In this document: positions 9,689 through 18,770 of the stretch, in pieces
Layout of the letters: the number at the start of each line of letters is the position of its first letter
How positions within the stretch are numbered: the first letter of the stretch is position 1
Source of the DNA: GH45 sp046704385
GTDB taxonomy: Bacteria > Bacteroidota > Bacteroidia > Bacteroidales > SZUA-534
Direction of reading: 5' to 3'
Assembly (NCBI GenBank): GCA_046704385.1
Contig: JBJKSB010000112.1
Coordinates: 62,001 to 126,000 of the forward strand
Length of the DNA stretch: 64,000 nucleotides
Notes under the pieces: generated by a model
Database searches by the model: none
What the model was told of the DNA's origin: nothing
Seen by the model: only the letters and a program-made list of their open reading frames with translations
Position numbers and translations under genes: made by a program

Positions 9689-11974
9689 TTAAAATAATTC
9701 TACCTCAATATTTTGCAAGAATGCTGTATAGGTATATTCATTTTGAACTTTGGCTCCCGCAAGCATCATTAATACAGGGGTTTCACCTCCATCTTTGGTT
9801 AAAATATTGGTTTCTTTTCTTATACCGATTAGTTTGCGCTTTTCAGGTCGTGTTAATGTGAAAACCATTTCATCCTCTTTTTCGTCATTAACCTCATGGA
9901 ATAGCATTTTTACATTTTTACCAAGAACCTCTTTCCTTGGGTAACCCCACAAATTCTCAGCCGAACGGTTAAAGAATTCAACAATACCTTCCTGGTTTAT
10001 CGTTATAATGGCATCGTGTGCACCCTCAAGGGTTTTTTCATTTCGAATTTTAACTTTTTCGATTTCCTGGAACTGAAGTTTAACTTCTTTTTTAGCATCA
10101 TCCAACCTGCTCTGAAGTTCAACCTCATTAGCCTTAAGCTCTTCTTCCTGTTGCTTAAGCAACTCGTTTTGCTGCTTGGTTAAAAGCTCCATTTCTTTTT
10201 GATCGGAAATATCATGCGCAATCGAAATTATTTTTGATACCTCACCATACATATTGCGGGCTGCAGTATAAGTAACATCGAACCATTTTGATTTACCCGA
10301 ATTGGTGATTAATTTCGATTGCCCCTGATATGGCTCACCATTTATAACTCTATTCCAAATATCCTCAAAATCGCTCTGCTCATCTTCACCCATAAAATTA
10401 AATACGCTGTAATCTTTTAAATCTTCGGTACTATATCCCAAAATTTCGATAAATTTCTGATTACAATCCAACATACGACCACTAGGTGCATATTCCACCT
10501 TAATACTTGATTGGTTGATAGCTTCAATTTGTCCTTCAAAGTCTAAACTTTGTTCCTTATGTTCAGTGGTATCTATAGCCAGGAACAGGATTTTATCAAC
10601 TCCCTGAAGGTTATTCCTTACACAGGTGTAAGTAGCCATAGTCCACAAATCCTTACCGTTTTTGGTAACATGCTTCATATAACCTTCAAAGTGTTTTCCT
10701 CCTTTGGATAAATCGTCCCAAATTTCGTTAAACCATGATTTATCTTTATCACTGATAAAAATGGAAATATGATGTCCTTCAACTTCTGAATTACTGGTAT
10801 AACCTAACTTTTTAAGGAATTTTGTGTTTGCGTAAAGCAAAATACCGTTCAAATCGTATTCAGCTCTAATCAGCGTATGGTTTACCGAATTGGTAAAACT
10901 TACAAATTCTTCTGCCTGTTTGCTTGCTTCTTCCTGTGTAGCCTGCAATTCCTCCATGTTCTGGCGCATTTCTTCCTCTTGTTGCGCTAACCGCTCGGCA
11001 GCCGCCTGTGATTCATTTAAAAGCTTTGCTGTACGCAAATTAATTTTAACTGTAGAATAAGTAGTAGCAATACTTTCGGCAACTTTCTCAACAAATTCAA
11101 TGATATATTGATCAAAATAATCAAACGAAGCCAATTCGACAACTCCCTGGACATCTTCATTAACTTTTAAGGGTACAATCAGCAAAACGTTTGGATTAGA
11201 CTCGCCTAAACCACTGGTTATATCAAGATAGTTCTCCGGAATCTCATCAATGTAAATGGTATTTTGTTCAAAGGCAGCCCTACCAATGAGGCCATCAGAC
11301 ATATTAAGTCGCTTTTTATTATATTTTTTACGATCGTAAGCAAAATGAGCAAGCAACTCAAAATATTTATCTTCCTCAAAATCATCATTAATAACAAAAA
11401 AGCCACCTTGAACCGCTCCCACATAACGACAAAGGTTACTTATAAGCTCGTAACTTAAAACCTCTATATTGTCATTATTGTGTCTTAAAATTTCGCCAAA
11501 CTTTGCCAGGCCTTCAGCGGACCAGTTTCTCTGCTCGTCCTCTTTTTTCCGCTGTTGCTCTTCATCGCGGTTATTTTTTAGACTATCGCGCAAGTTTATA
11601 AGAATTTTACCCAGCGAATTATCTTTTGAAGGATCATATTCAGAATCGAGATTTCCCTTGGTAAGATTGTCGGCAAATTCCAGCATATTACCCGATGTGG
11701 TACTTTTTTCGTTTTTTAAGTTGTCGAGTTCAAGTGCTGTGCGGTATGAATAGGTTCCGGTAATAAAACCGGCAATGGTCATAATTACGGGTATCAAATC
11801 AATATAAAAGAAATAAAACCCGTCAGAATGTAACCAAATAAAATTTTTGAATGTAAAAATCAGATTATGTGCTGAAAAAGCACCCGTATATATGAGTGCA
11901 GTTCCAACTAATCCTAATACAAAACCTATTATTGAAAATTGAAATTTAAAATTGGTCACATTATTCTTTTCCAT
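9689..11974 (-). CDS. Membrane GAF/PAS sensor protein of the chemosensory operon, without kinase or MCP domain
   Basis: A 761-residue protein. Two membrane helices (about 14-33 and 55-75) are joined by a short loop. A HAMP-like linker follows (about 80-135), then a GAF domain (about 165-305). A coiled coil (315-358) contains QQEEEMRQNMEELQATQEE. Two PAS domains (about 360-475 and 480-595) precede a second coiled coil (595-648) and a third PAS domain (650-755). There is no HisKA/HATPase, no GGDEF and no MCP signalling hairpin. The chain ends in EVELF, close to DIELF at the end of the coiled-coil protein that opens the operon. It lies 157 bases after cheB on the same strand, so it is probably the sensor of this pathway. 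The ligand is unknown; a PAS-bound cofactor cannot be predicted. Confidence 0.8.
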   Translation of the reverse strand: MEKNNVTNFKFQFSIIGFVLGLVGTALIYTGAFSAHNLIFTFKNFIWLHSDGFYFFYIDLIPVIMTIAGFITGTYSYRTALELDNLKNEKSTTSGNMLEFADNLTKGNLDSEYDPSKDNSLGKILINLRDSLKNNRDEEQQRKKEDEQRNWSAEGLAKFGEILRHNNDNIEVLSYELISNLCRYVGAVQGGFFVINDDFEEDKYFELLAHFAYDRKKYNKKRLNMSDGLIGRAAFEQNTIYIDEIPENYLDITSGLGESNPNVLLIVPLKVNEDVQGVVELASFDYFDQYIIEFVEKVAESIATTYSTVKINLRTAKLLNESQAAAERLAQQEEEMRQNMEELQATQEEASKQAEEFVSFTNSVNHTLIRAEYDLNGILLYANTKFLKKLGYTSNSEVEGHHISIFISDKDKSWFNEIWDDLSKGGKHFEGYMKHVTKNGKDLWTMATYTCVRNNLQGVDKILFLAIDTTEHKEQSLDFEGQIEAINQSSIKVEYAPSGRMLDCNQKFIEILGYSTEDLKDYSVFNFMGEDEQSDFEDIWNRVINGEPYQGQSKLITNSGKSKWFDVTYTAARNMYGEVSKIISIAHDISDQKEMELLTKQQNELLKQQEEELKANEVELQSRLDDAKKEVKLQFQEIEKVKIRNEKTLEGAHDAIITINQEGIVEFFNRSAENLWGYPRKEVLGKNVKMLFHEVNDEKEDEMVFTLTRPEKRKLIGIRKETNILTKDGGETPVLMMLAGAKVQNEYTYTAFLQNIEVELF

Positions 11975-12044
11975 CCAAATTCAGCTGTAGATTTATTACT
12001 TTAAAATTCTTTATCCATCAGTTTTTGATGAGTGTCTAAAATTA

Positions 12045-12058
12045 CTAAAATATTTTAG
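12045..12058. promoter_or_regulatory. Perfect 14-bp palindrome between cheB and the GAF/PAS gene
   Basis: CTAAAATATTTTAG is fully self-complementary and lies 71-84 bases before the GAF/PAS gene start. It could be a regulator site giving this gene its own control, but AT-rich palindromes also arise by chance. Confidence 0.3.
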
Positions 12059-12131
12059 AATTCATCGGAATTTACATTAATTCATTGGTTTTATTGGGAC
12101 ATACATTTACATGTCTATAAGAAAAACCCGA

Positions 12132-13217
12132 TCAATATTGCAGTTTTAAAACTCTTTCGGTAATTTTTTCCAAAGGCAATATTTCGTCTGCGGCACCAAG
12201 CTTAATCGCTTCTTTGGGCATACCGAATACAATGCAGGTTTTTTCATCCTGGGCAATAGTGTGGGCTCCTGCCTCTTTAAGTTCCAACAACCCTCTGGCA
12301 CCATCGTCTCCCATGCCGGTCATAATAACTGCCACCGAGTTTTTACCGGCAAACTTGGCTGTTGATCTGAAAAGAACATCAACTGATGGCCTGTGTCGGT
12401 TTACAAGGGGACCATCATTAACTTCCACAAAATACCTTGCCCCGCTTCGTTTCAGTATCAAATGGTGATTACCCGGGGCAATAAGGGCCCTGCCTCTAAT
12501 TACAGTATCGTTATTTTCGGCTTCTTTAACTGAAATTTTACATATCTCATTAAGTCTGTCGGCGAACGACCGTGTAAAGACTTCTGGCATATGCTGAACA
12601 ATTACAATTCCCGGGCTGTCAGGAGGTAAAGCTTCCAGAAAAACGCGAAGGGCTTCTGTCCCACCCGTCGATGCTCCAACTACAACAACTTTTTCTGTTG
12701 TTTTAATCATGCTATGTTCAGTTGAACCTCTGGCCAATACTGCATCGGCGCTGAGTTTAGGTTTAACTTCCATTGAAGCAGGAGGAAGAATAATATGTTT
12801 CTTACGTTTCAACTTGGCAATTGCAGCTGCTTTAACAGCATCACGAATCCTTATTTTTGATTCTTCAATAAATTCTTTAGTTCCGAGTTTTGGTTTGGTG
12901 ATTATCTCAACTGCCCCGTATTCCAAGGCTTTAATCCCGGTTTCGGTTCCTCTTTCGGTTAAGCTCGAAATTATTACTACCGGAATAGGGTGCTGGGTCA
13001 TAATTTTGCGTAAAAAAGTTAATCCATCCATCCGGGGCATTTCAATATCGAGTGTTATAACGTCAGGAACCTCATGTGCAATTTTGTTAGCCGCGTAATA
13101 AGGATCGGCGGCCACTCCCATCACTTCAATCTGTGAATCTTCCTGCAATATACTGCTTAAGGTCTGTCGCACCACAGCTGAGTCGTCTACAATAAGTACT
13201 CTGATTTTTTCACTCAT
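12132..13217 (-). CDS. cheB: CheB: receiver-methylesterase
   Basis: A 361-residue protein that removes methyl groups from, or deamidates, chemoreceptors when phosphorylated by CheA. The N-terminal receiver (1-125) has the acid pair DD at 11-12, the phospho-acceptor Asp57 (TLDIEMP) and the Lys in ITKPK. The C-terminal methylesterase (about 175-361) shows the nucleophile motif GASTGGTEAL, the His in VIVQHMP and the Asp in MTGMGDDGARG. Length is normal. It starts one base after the cheD stop, and the operon order cheR-kinase-like-cheD-cheB argues for a complete adaptation system. Confidence 0.95.
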   Translation of the reverse strand: MSEKIRVLIVDDSAVVRQTLSSILQEDSQIEVMGVAADPYYAANKIAHEVPDVITLDIEMPRMDGLTFLRKIMTQHPIPVVIISSLTERGTETGIKALEYGAVEIITKPKLGTKEFIEESKIRIRDAVKAAAIAKLKRKKHIILPPASMEVKPKLSADAVLARGSTEHSMIKTTEKVVVVGASTGGTEALRVFLEALPPDSPGIVIVQHMPEVFTRSFADRLNEICKISVKEAENNDTVIRGRALIAPGNHHLILKRSGARYFVEVNDGPLVNRHRPSVDVLFRSTAKFAGKNSVAVIMTGMGDDGARGLLELKEAGAHTIAQDEKTCIVFGMPKEAIKLGAADEILPLEKITERVLKLQY

Positions 13218-13218
13218 A

Positions 13219-13704
13219 TTACTCAGGTTTTTGAATGAGTTTCATTAATACAATACCTGTTTCAGTATTAAAGCGGAGTTTTCTTCCCAGTTTACCGCCC
13301 ACACTTTGTCCTGTAACTTTTATCCGGTGTTCCTTGAGTATTTTATTAGCAATTTCGATATTTCTTTCCCCTATTTTAAAGATGTTTACTTTGGTTTCGA
13401 CTACTTCACCCCCACCAAAAATTTTGGCTTGTAAATTTGCAGGTTTCGATCCAAGTTCTTTCATCCGGTTAATTAGTTTTTCAATGGCAATATTCCCATA
13501 TTTTGGTGATGCCAGCCCTGTACCGTTCCAAAAAGGGAGCATAAAATGGTTGATCCCGCCTATTTTTTGTACCGGATCATACAGGCATACTGCCACACAT
13601 GATCCCAGTATGGTGTCAACCAAATGAGGCTCCCGGTCTGCAAAAAGAGCAGCAGGATATAGATAATAAATTTTAACCTGATTATCAAAAGATTCCATCC
13701 TCAT
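13219..13704 (-). CDS. cheD: CheD: receptor glutamine deamidase
   Basis: A 161-residue CheD, which deamidates specific Gln residues of chemoreceptors and can bind CheC/CheY. The catalytic Cys sits in LGSCVAVCLYD and the His in GGINHFMLP, with a later GGG and the TGQSVGGKLGRKL region typical of the family. I place the start at ATG 13704 (next ATG 13698); the longer open frame to 13746 lies wholly inside the preceding gene. The start overlaps the end of the kinase-like gene by about 20 bases in another frame, so translation is probably coupled. No CheC is seen in the window. Confidence 0.9.
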   Translation of the reverse strand: MRMESFDNQVKIYYLYPAALFADREPHLVDTILGSCVAVCLYDPVQKIGGINHFMLPFWNGTGLASPKYGNIAIEKLINRMKELGSKPANLQAKIFGGGEVVETKVNIFKIGERNIEIANKILKEHRIKVTGQSVGGKLGRKLRFNTETGIVLMKLIQKPE

Positions 13705-14584
13705 TTTCGTCAAAAATAAACTCGTTCCCATCAATGGCATAACCATCTGCCTGATCCACCTTTGCCTGTGGTATGGTTATAGTAAAAACCGAACCAATAT
13801 TTCGTTTGCTTTTAATTTCAATGATTCCATCGAGTAAATCAAGTAAAGCCTTGGTGATGGATAAACCCAAACCGTGTCCCGGATTGGCAGAATTAATAGA
13901 GGAATCGAGTCGTTTAAAACGGTTGAATATAATTTCAAGATTTTCTTTATCAATACCTATTCCATAGTCTTTAACCGAAATTTTAAGGCTATCATTATCC
14001 AACCAGGACTTGATTTCAATTTTGTTTGCAGCATTGCTATATTTAATACTGTTACTAAGCAGGTTCGATAATATTAACTTCAATTTTTCAGGATCAGTCC
14101 GAAAATAATAACCCTCCTTTAGGTTCTCGTCTAATTCAAACGAAAAATTAATTTTCAGTTGTTTTTGCTCGGCTTTATATTTAAAGGCTGTAACTATGCT
14201 GCTTATTATAAGATTAATGTCTGTTTTTAAATGTTCAGGTGATGCCTCACCAGCTTCGATACGTGCCGCCGTAAAAATATTTTTTAATTGAAAATCAAGA
14301 TCAAAAGCCTCTGAATGGATTAACTCAGCCATATTCTTTATTTTGTCCATATCTTTATCATGAACAGCCATAATATTTCTGGATAATCCTAAAATAGAAG
14401 CGAATGGATTTACAATTTCATTCGTTATGTTTGATATAAAATGACTTTTAAGAGCTTCAGACTCAGATAAATTTTTATTCGCCAAATTTAACTCTTCCCT
14501 TTGTTTTTTTACAAGTTCTTCTAGTCCAGAAGCTTCCTTGAGTCGCAACTTTAGTTGATCAATTATTTCTTTATCTGACAACAT
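13685..14584 (-). CDS. Histidine-kinase-like protein with Asn in place of the phospho-accepting His
   Basis: A 299-residue soluble protein. It begins with a coiled coil (about 8-45), then a dimerisation helix that aligns with HisKA: the usual SHE-[IL]-R-TP block reads TNEIVNP, so the His is replaced by Asn55 (codon AAT on the coding strand). The ATPase core looks intact: N box LILSNLLSNSIKYS, G1 DYGIGI, F box IFNRF and G2 GHGLGLSI. A short acidic tail ends EDGIF. The protein may bind ATP yet not autophosphorylate at the usual site. It lies between cheR and cheD, overlapping cheD by about 20 bases. It could be a pseudokinase scaffold or a phosphatase for one of the receivers; this is inference. 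Confidence 0.8.
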   Translation of the reverse strand: MLSDKEIIDQLKLRLKEASGLEELVKKQREELNLANKNLSESEALKSHFISNITNEIVNPFASILGLSRNIMAVHDKDMDKIKNMAELIHSEAFDLDFQLKNIFTAARIEAGEASPEHLKTDINLIISSIVTAFKYKAEQKQLKINFSFELDENLKEGYYFRTDPEKLKLILSNLLSNSIKYSNAANKIEIKSWLDNDSLKISVKDYGIGIDKENLEIIFNRFKRLDSSINSANPGHGLGLSITKALLDLLDGIIEIKSKRNIGSVFTITIPQAKVDQADGYAIDGNEFIFDENEDGIF

Positions 14585-14596
14585 ATAAATGTAATT

Positions 14597-15448
14597 TTAT
14601 GTTTTATAAAAAATTGTTGGACGTATACTTTTTAAAGGCACTCTCATATTGGTAATCGATTCTGAGTGTCCTAAAAAGAAATAGCCACCCGGCCTTAGTT
14701 TGCTAACTAATTTATTAATAACCATTTCCTGATTATCTCTCTCGAAATAAATCAGTGCATTTCGGCAAAATATAATATCAAATTCCTCATTCACATAATA
14801 ATTTGTATCCATAAAATTTAACCGCTGAAACTTTACTTTATCTCTGAGTTCCCTTACAACTCTAACCTGGGAGTTTGTTCGATCTTTTGAACGTAAAAAA
14901 TATTTTCTCTTTATATTAAGAGGTACTATTTCAATACGTTCCTCTTTATAAATAGCATTTGCTCCGTGTTGGAGCATTTGCGTTGAAATATCTGTAGCTA
15001 AAATCTGGAAATCGAACCCCGGATTATTCAGCTTAAACTCATTTAGAACAATGGCCAGGGTATAAGGTTCTTCGCCGGAGGAGCATCCCGCGCTCCAAAC
15101 ATTTATTTTTCGTCGGCCATGTTCTTTTACTAGCGCTGGTAAAAGATCCTCAGTCAACACTTCAAAATGTATCGGTTCGCGATAAAAATCAGTTTTATTG
15201 GTGCTCACCACATCCATCATGTGAATGATTTCATTCTCACCTTCTTTACTAAAAACATAATCGACATAAGTTTTAAAATCACGTATATCAAGCTTGCGAA
15301 GCCTTTTTTGCAGTCGGCCCTGTAAAACAATCCTTTTTGCCGGCGGCATCTTTATGCCATAATTACCTTGTATATAACTACTTAATTGTTTAAAATCCTT
15401 GTCGGTTAAAGTGATATTATAGATATTGTTGAACGGTTTATTGTCCAT
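14597..15448 (-). CDS. cheR: CheR: chemoreceptor methyltransferase
   Basis: A 283-residue SAM-dependent methyltransferase that modifies receptor Glu residues. The N-terminal helical domain (about 10-80) carries the basic RLQKRLRKL helix. The catalytic domain shows TNKTDFYRE (83-91), the SAM motif WSAGCSSGEEPYT (118-130), the Asp of ATDIS and FCRNALIYF. The beta-subdomain loop (residues 187-194) between YFLR and VRVV has eight residues. As I recall E. coli CheR, that is the same length as its pentapeptide-binding loop, and pentapeptide-independent enzymes are about three residues shorter. It follows cheW by 29 bases. Confidence 0.94.
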   Translation of the reverse strand: MDNKPFNNIYNITLTDKDFKQLSSYIQGNYGIKMPPAKRIVLQGRLQKRLRKLDIRDFKTYVDYVFSKEGENEIIHMMDVVSTNKTDFYREPIHFEVLTEDLLPALVKEHGRRKINVWSAGCSSGEEPYTLAIVLNEFKLNNPGFDFQILATDISTQMLQHGANAIYKEERIEIVPLNIKRKYFLRSKDRTNSQVRVVRELRDKVKFQRLNFMDTNYYVNEEFDIIFCRNALIYFERDNQEMVINKLVSKLRPGGYFFLGHSESITNMRVPLKSIRPTIFYKT

Positions 15449-15477
15449 TAAAAAAAACTTAAATTACTTTATATGAT

Positions 15478-15990
15478 TTATTCTTCAGGTACCGTCTCTG
15501 ATTCAACCTGTTTTGCAATAAGCAGTTCATCTGAATTAAAAATCAGGTCAATATTCAACAACATAATAAAGCCATCGTCAAGTTTATACATACCCTGTAT
15601 AAACTCTGTTTTATATTTAGTTCCGATGTTTGGCGATTCTTCAATTTCGCTGTCTTTAATCTCTAAAACCTGATCGACGGAATCTACTAAAATACCTAAC
15701 TGTACATTTTCCTCATCAATGGTTATGTTCAAAACATTGATACATGTATTTTGCGTAAATTCAGTAGGTGTCATCCCAAATTTTATTCTCATATCAATTA
15801 CCGGTAAAACATTACCACGTAAATTGATAACGCCACGTAAATATTCTGGTGAGTTAGGTACTTTAGTTATAGGTTTCATTTCCAAAATTGTCAACACTTT
15901 TGCCACATTTACAGCAAAAAGTTCTTTACCTAACCTGAATGTTAAAAATGTATTTACATTATCAACGGTTTTTGACTTTTCTTCTTCCAT
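15478..15990 (-). CDS. cheW: CheW: receptor-kinase adaptor
   Basis: A 170-residue single CheW domain that joins receptors to CheA. It starts with a short acidic leader, then FLTFRLGKELFAVNV, and carries the conserved PNSPEYLRGVINLRG block and PVIDMRIKFG. There is no signal peptide or extra domain. It begins two bases after the cheA stop, so the two are coupled, and it is the only stand-alone CheW in the window. Confidence 0.94.
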   Translation of the reverse strand: MEEEKSKTVDNVNTFLTFRLGKELFAVNVAKVLTILEMKPITKVPNSPEYLRGVINLRGNVLPVIDMRIKFGMTPTEFTQNTCINVLNITIDEENVQLGILVDSVDQVLEIKDSEIEESPNIGTKYKTEFIQGMYKLDDGFIMLLNIDLIFNSDELLIAKQVESETVPEE

Positions 15991-15992
15991 GA

Positions 15993-18041
15993 TTATCCTC
16001 CAATTTTGGTTTCTTTACTTGCAAAATCTGTAATTAATTTATTTGTATCCATAACCAGTGCAACGGTACCATCCCCTAAAATAGTTGCACCTGAAATTGA
16101 CTGCTGGTCTTTATAAAGCTTTCCAAGTGGTTTCAATACAGCCTGATATTGCCCGATGATATTATCAACCGATAAACCTATTCTGGTTTCACCATACTGA
16201 ACCACAACAACCTGTTCTGTTTCGGGAGCTTCGCCATCAATTTCAAATTTTTCGCGAAGGTTAAAATAGGCTATTTCGCGTTCATCAGTTCGTATCAGGT
16301 TATTTATTGAATTTACTAACACCTGATGTTTAAATTCATAACATTTGTCAACTGATGATAGCGGAATTATAAATTTAGTCTCACCTATCTGTACCAGTAA
16401 ACCATCAATTATTGAGAGGGTCAGTGGTAACCTGATGGTTAATGTAGTACCAACGTTAACTTTTGAATCAATATCCACTTCACCACGTATCTCGGCAATT
16501 TTACGTTTAACAACATCCATTCCAACCCCACGGCCTGAAACTTTGGTTACTTTTTCGGCGGTTGAGAAACCCGGCAAAAACAACAAATCATAAGTATCTT
16601 TTGGGTTTAACTCTGAATCGGCCGGAATTAAACCTTTTGATACTGCCTGCTTTTTGATTTTTTCAGGATCGATTCCTTTTCCGTCGTCAGATATCTGGAT
16701 AATAACATTAGTACCGGAATAAAAGGCTTTTAACAATATGGTGGCCCGTTTAGGCTTTCCTAGTCTTTTACGTTCTTCAGCGCTTTCAATTCCATGATCC
16801 ATACTATTTCTTACAATATGCATCAGTGGGTCGGCTAAAATTTCAATAATATTTTTATCCAGTTCGGTTTCTGTTCCTTCGGTTTTAAAAACCACTTCTT
16901 TATCCAGATCATGCGATAATTCCCGAACAAGGCGTTGGAAACGTGTCAGCATGGTTTCAATTGGAATCAACCGTATGCTAAATACATCATCGCGTAAACG
17001 ACGCGATATTTTTTCAACTTCTTCGGCAATAGGTGTAAGTCCGGCAGTTTCAGTTTCCTGTGCGAACAAACTCAAACGTGCCTGAATGGTAACCAACTCA
17101 CTTACCCAGTTAATCAGGTTGTCGAGTTTTTCCGATGAAACCCTGATGCTGCTAATGCTTGTATCGGAAAATCCTGTACCAATTTTTCGCGATTCCTTTT
17201 CTTTTTCTTTAGTAAAAACTTTCTCGAGTTCCTGTGTAAGCAAGGTTAGTTGACTTACCTCAATTTCCTTTTGATTTCGGACTGTTTCATCAATAATGCC
17301 AATAAATGATTTCTCTTCGAGAAGGTTAATTTCTGAAATTTTCTGAACATTTAATTCACATTGATCATCAGCAAAAATAAAAACTTCGCTTATGGCATTA
17401 ATACCCTGGCTGGTAGCTATAAAAACATCCCAGTAAACATAACATTTAGTAGGATCAAAATCCTTATATACAGGTATTTTATCGAAACGGGGAAATACTT
17501 TAATTTCACCCAAGTCGCAAAGTTCGTCAATCAGGTAAAGCGGATTGGTCCCAAATTTAAAAATATCAGCATGTGGAATAAAACTAACGTAATAAGTGGC
17601 CAGATCATGGTTGTTTCTTGCATCAACAGGTTGTACGGTTTTAGCCGAACCTTCTCCTACAACATTTTCATTAATTATCTCAACAATTTTACTAAGGAGT
17701 AAATCATGTTGTACATGATGCGATTGATCTGAATCATCTTTTTCACTTACCAGGTTTCGAAGATGATCAACGGAGGCAAGTGTAACATCAAGAATTTCAT
17801 CAGTTACTTTCAGTTTATTATTTCGGATTAAATCGTAGATATTCTCAAGATGGTGCGTAAACTTGTCCATTTTATTGAATCCAAACATTGAGCTACCGCC
17901 TTTGAGGGAATGCATAACCCTGAAAATTTGCTGAACAATATCAGGGTCATCTGGTGTACTTTCCAATATCAGCAATGCTTTTTCAAGGTCATTGATAAGA
18001 TCATTGGCTTCTTCTTTAAATTTATCTCTGAATTGTTCCAT
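15993..18041 (-). CDS. cheA: CheA: chemosensory histidine kinase
   Basis: A 682-residue kinase that autophosphorylates and passes phosphate to CheY and CheB. The Hpt domain (1-105) has the phospho-site His44 in VMHSLKGGS. A P2-like domain (about 145-255) begins YYVSFIPHADIFKFG, the response-regulator-binding type found in many non-enteric CheAs. P3 dimerisation (about 295-365) and the P4 ATPase follow (ADPLMHIVRNSMDHGIE, DDGKGID, GRGVGMDVV). A C-terminal CheW-like P5 domain covers about 535-675. Its ATG overlaps the cheY stop by one base (TAATG). Confidence 0.96.
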   Translation of the reverse strand: MEQFRDKFKEEANDLINDLEKALLILESTPDDPDIVQQIFRVMHSLKGGSSMFGFNKMDKFTHHLENIYDLIRNNKLKVTDEILDVTLASVDHLRNLVSEKDDSDQSHHVQHDLLLSKIVEIINENVVGEGSAKTVQPVDARNNHDLATYYVSFIPHADIFKFGTNPLYLIDELCDLGEIKVFPRFDKIPVYKDFDPTKCYVYWDVFIATSQGINAISEVFIFADDQCELNVQKISEINLLEEKSFIGIIDETVRNQKEIEVSQLTLLTQELEKVFTKEKEKESRKIGTGFSDTSISSIRVSSEKLDNLINWVSELVTIQARLSLFAQETETAGLTPIAEEVEKISRRLRDDVFSIRLIPIETMLTRFQRLVRELSHDLDKEVVFKTEGTETELDKNIIEILADPLMHIVRNSMDHGIESAEERKRLGKPKRATILLKAFYSGTNVIIQISDDGKGIDPEKIKKQAVSKGLIPADSELNPKDTYDLLFLPGFSTAEKVTKVSGRGVGMDVVKRKIAEIRGEVDIDSKVNVGTTLTIRLPLTLSIIDGLLVQIGETKFIIPLSSVDKCYEFKHQVLVNSINNLIRTDEREIAYFNLREKFEIDGEAPETEQVVVVQYGETRIGLSVDNIIGQYQAVLKPLGKLYKDQQSISGATILGDGTVALVMDTNKLITDFASKETKIGG

Positions 18042-18406
18042 TACCTTACAACTTTATTTATTGCAGCTAAAAGTTTTTCTGGCACAAATGGTTTAATAAT
18101 CCATCCAGTGGCTCCGGCATCTTTTGCTTCCATTTTTTTTGCCGTTTGTGATTCAGTAGTCAGGAATAAAATGGGGACAAACTGATAGTTTTCATTTGCC
18201 CTAACATTTTTAATAAACTCTATTCCATCCATATTAGGCATGTGTAAATCAGTAATTATCAGGTCTAATTTGTTTCCGTCCAGGAATTTTAAAGCATCCT
18301 GACCATCAACTCCTTTAAGAACTTCATGACCTGCGTTTTCGAGGGTGAAACTAACAACTTCACGAATGCTTTCAGAGTCGTCTACGATTAGTATTTTCTT
18401 TCCCAT
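18041..18406 (-). CDS. cheY: CheY-type single-domain response regulator
   Basis: A 121-residue receiver. The acid pair is Asp9-Asp10 (ILIVDDSESIR), the phospho-acceptor is Asp53 (IITDLHMPNMDG), the switch Thr is in FLTTES, and the Lys is in WIIKPF. With no output domain it should act by binding a target. Its stop overlaps the cheA start, so it is the likely direct phosphate acceptor of this CheA. Bacteroidota lack a conventional flagellar switch in most lineages, so the target may be a gliding, adhesion or regulatory system rather than FliM. The output is unknown. Confidence 0.93.
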   Translation of the reverse strand: MGKKILIVDDSESIREVVSFTLENAGHEVLKGVDGQDALKFLDGNKLDLIITDLHMPNMDGIEFIKNVRANENYQFVPILFLTTESQTAKKMEAKDAGATGWIIKPFVPEKLLAAINKVVR

Positions 18407-18421
18407 TGTTATGGATTTAAA

Positions 18422-18733
18422 TTAGTTAATTATATTGGCAAATCCCGCCCGATTGAGCAGTTCAACGGTTTCCGGATTTAAATCATATGATATTTTGAAA
18501 TCCATTTTAGATTCACTAAAATGATCTCTTAAGGCTACTATCAATTGAATTAGTGAAAGATCAGCTTCATCAACTTTCGAAATTTCAATATTAATCTTTT
18601 TATTATTTTTTAATACTCCAAAAATTTCTTTTTGGATAGAGCTTATATAGGAGATATTTAAATGCCCCTGCAACTGTATGTCAAGGAATCCTGTTCCTTT
18701 ATTCTTCGATGATTGAATCAGGTACTCTTTCAT
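18422..18733 (-). CDS. STAS-domain protein of the chemosensory operon
   Basis: A 103-residue protein made of one STAS domain (anti-sigma-factor-antagonist fold): LDIQLQGHLNISYISSIQ, then the loop KVDEADLSLIQLIVALRD. In classic antagonists this loop holds a phosphorylated Ser or Thr after Asp. Here the matching position is Ala-Asp-Leu-Ser, so phosphorylation at the usual site is doubtful, though Ser is nearby. STAS proteins of this type are known next to CheA genes in several phyla, where their role is unclear. It is 15 bases upstream of cheY in the same operon. Confidence 0.8.
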   Translation of the reverse strand: MKEYLIQSSKNKGTGFLDIQLQGHLNISYISSIQKEIFGVLKNNKKINIEISKVDEADLSLIQLIVALRDHFSESKMDFKISYDLNPETVELLNRAGFANIIN

Positions 18734-18770
18734 AGTATTATATATTTTGAAAATTATTTGAATTCGTATT

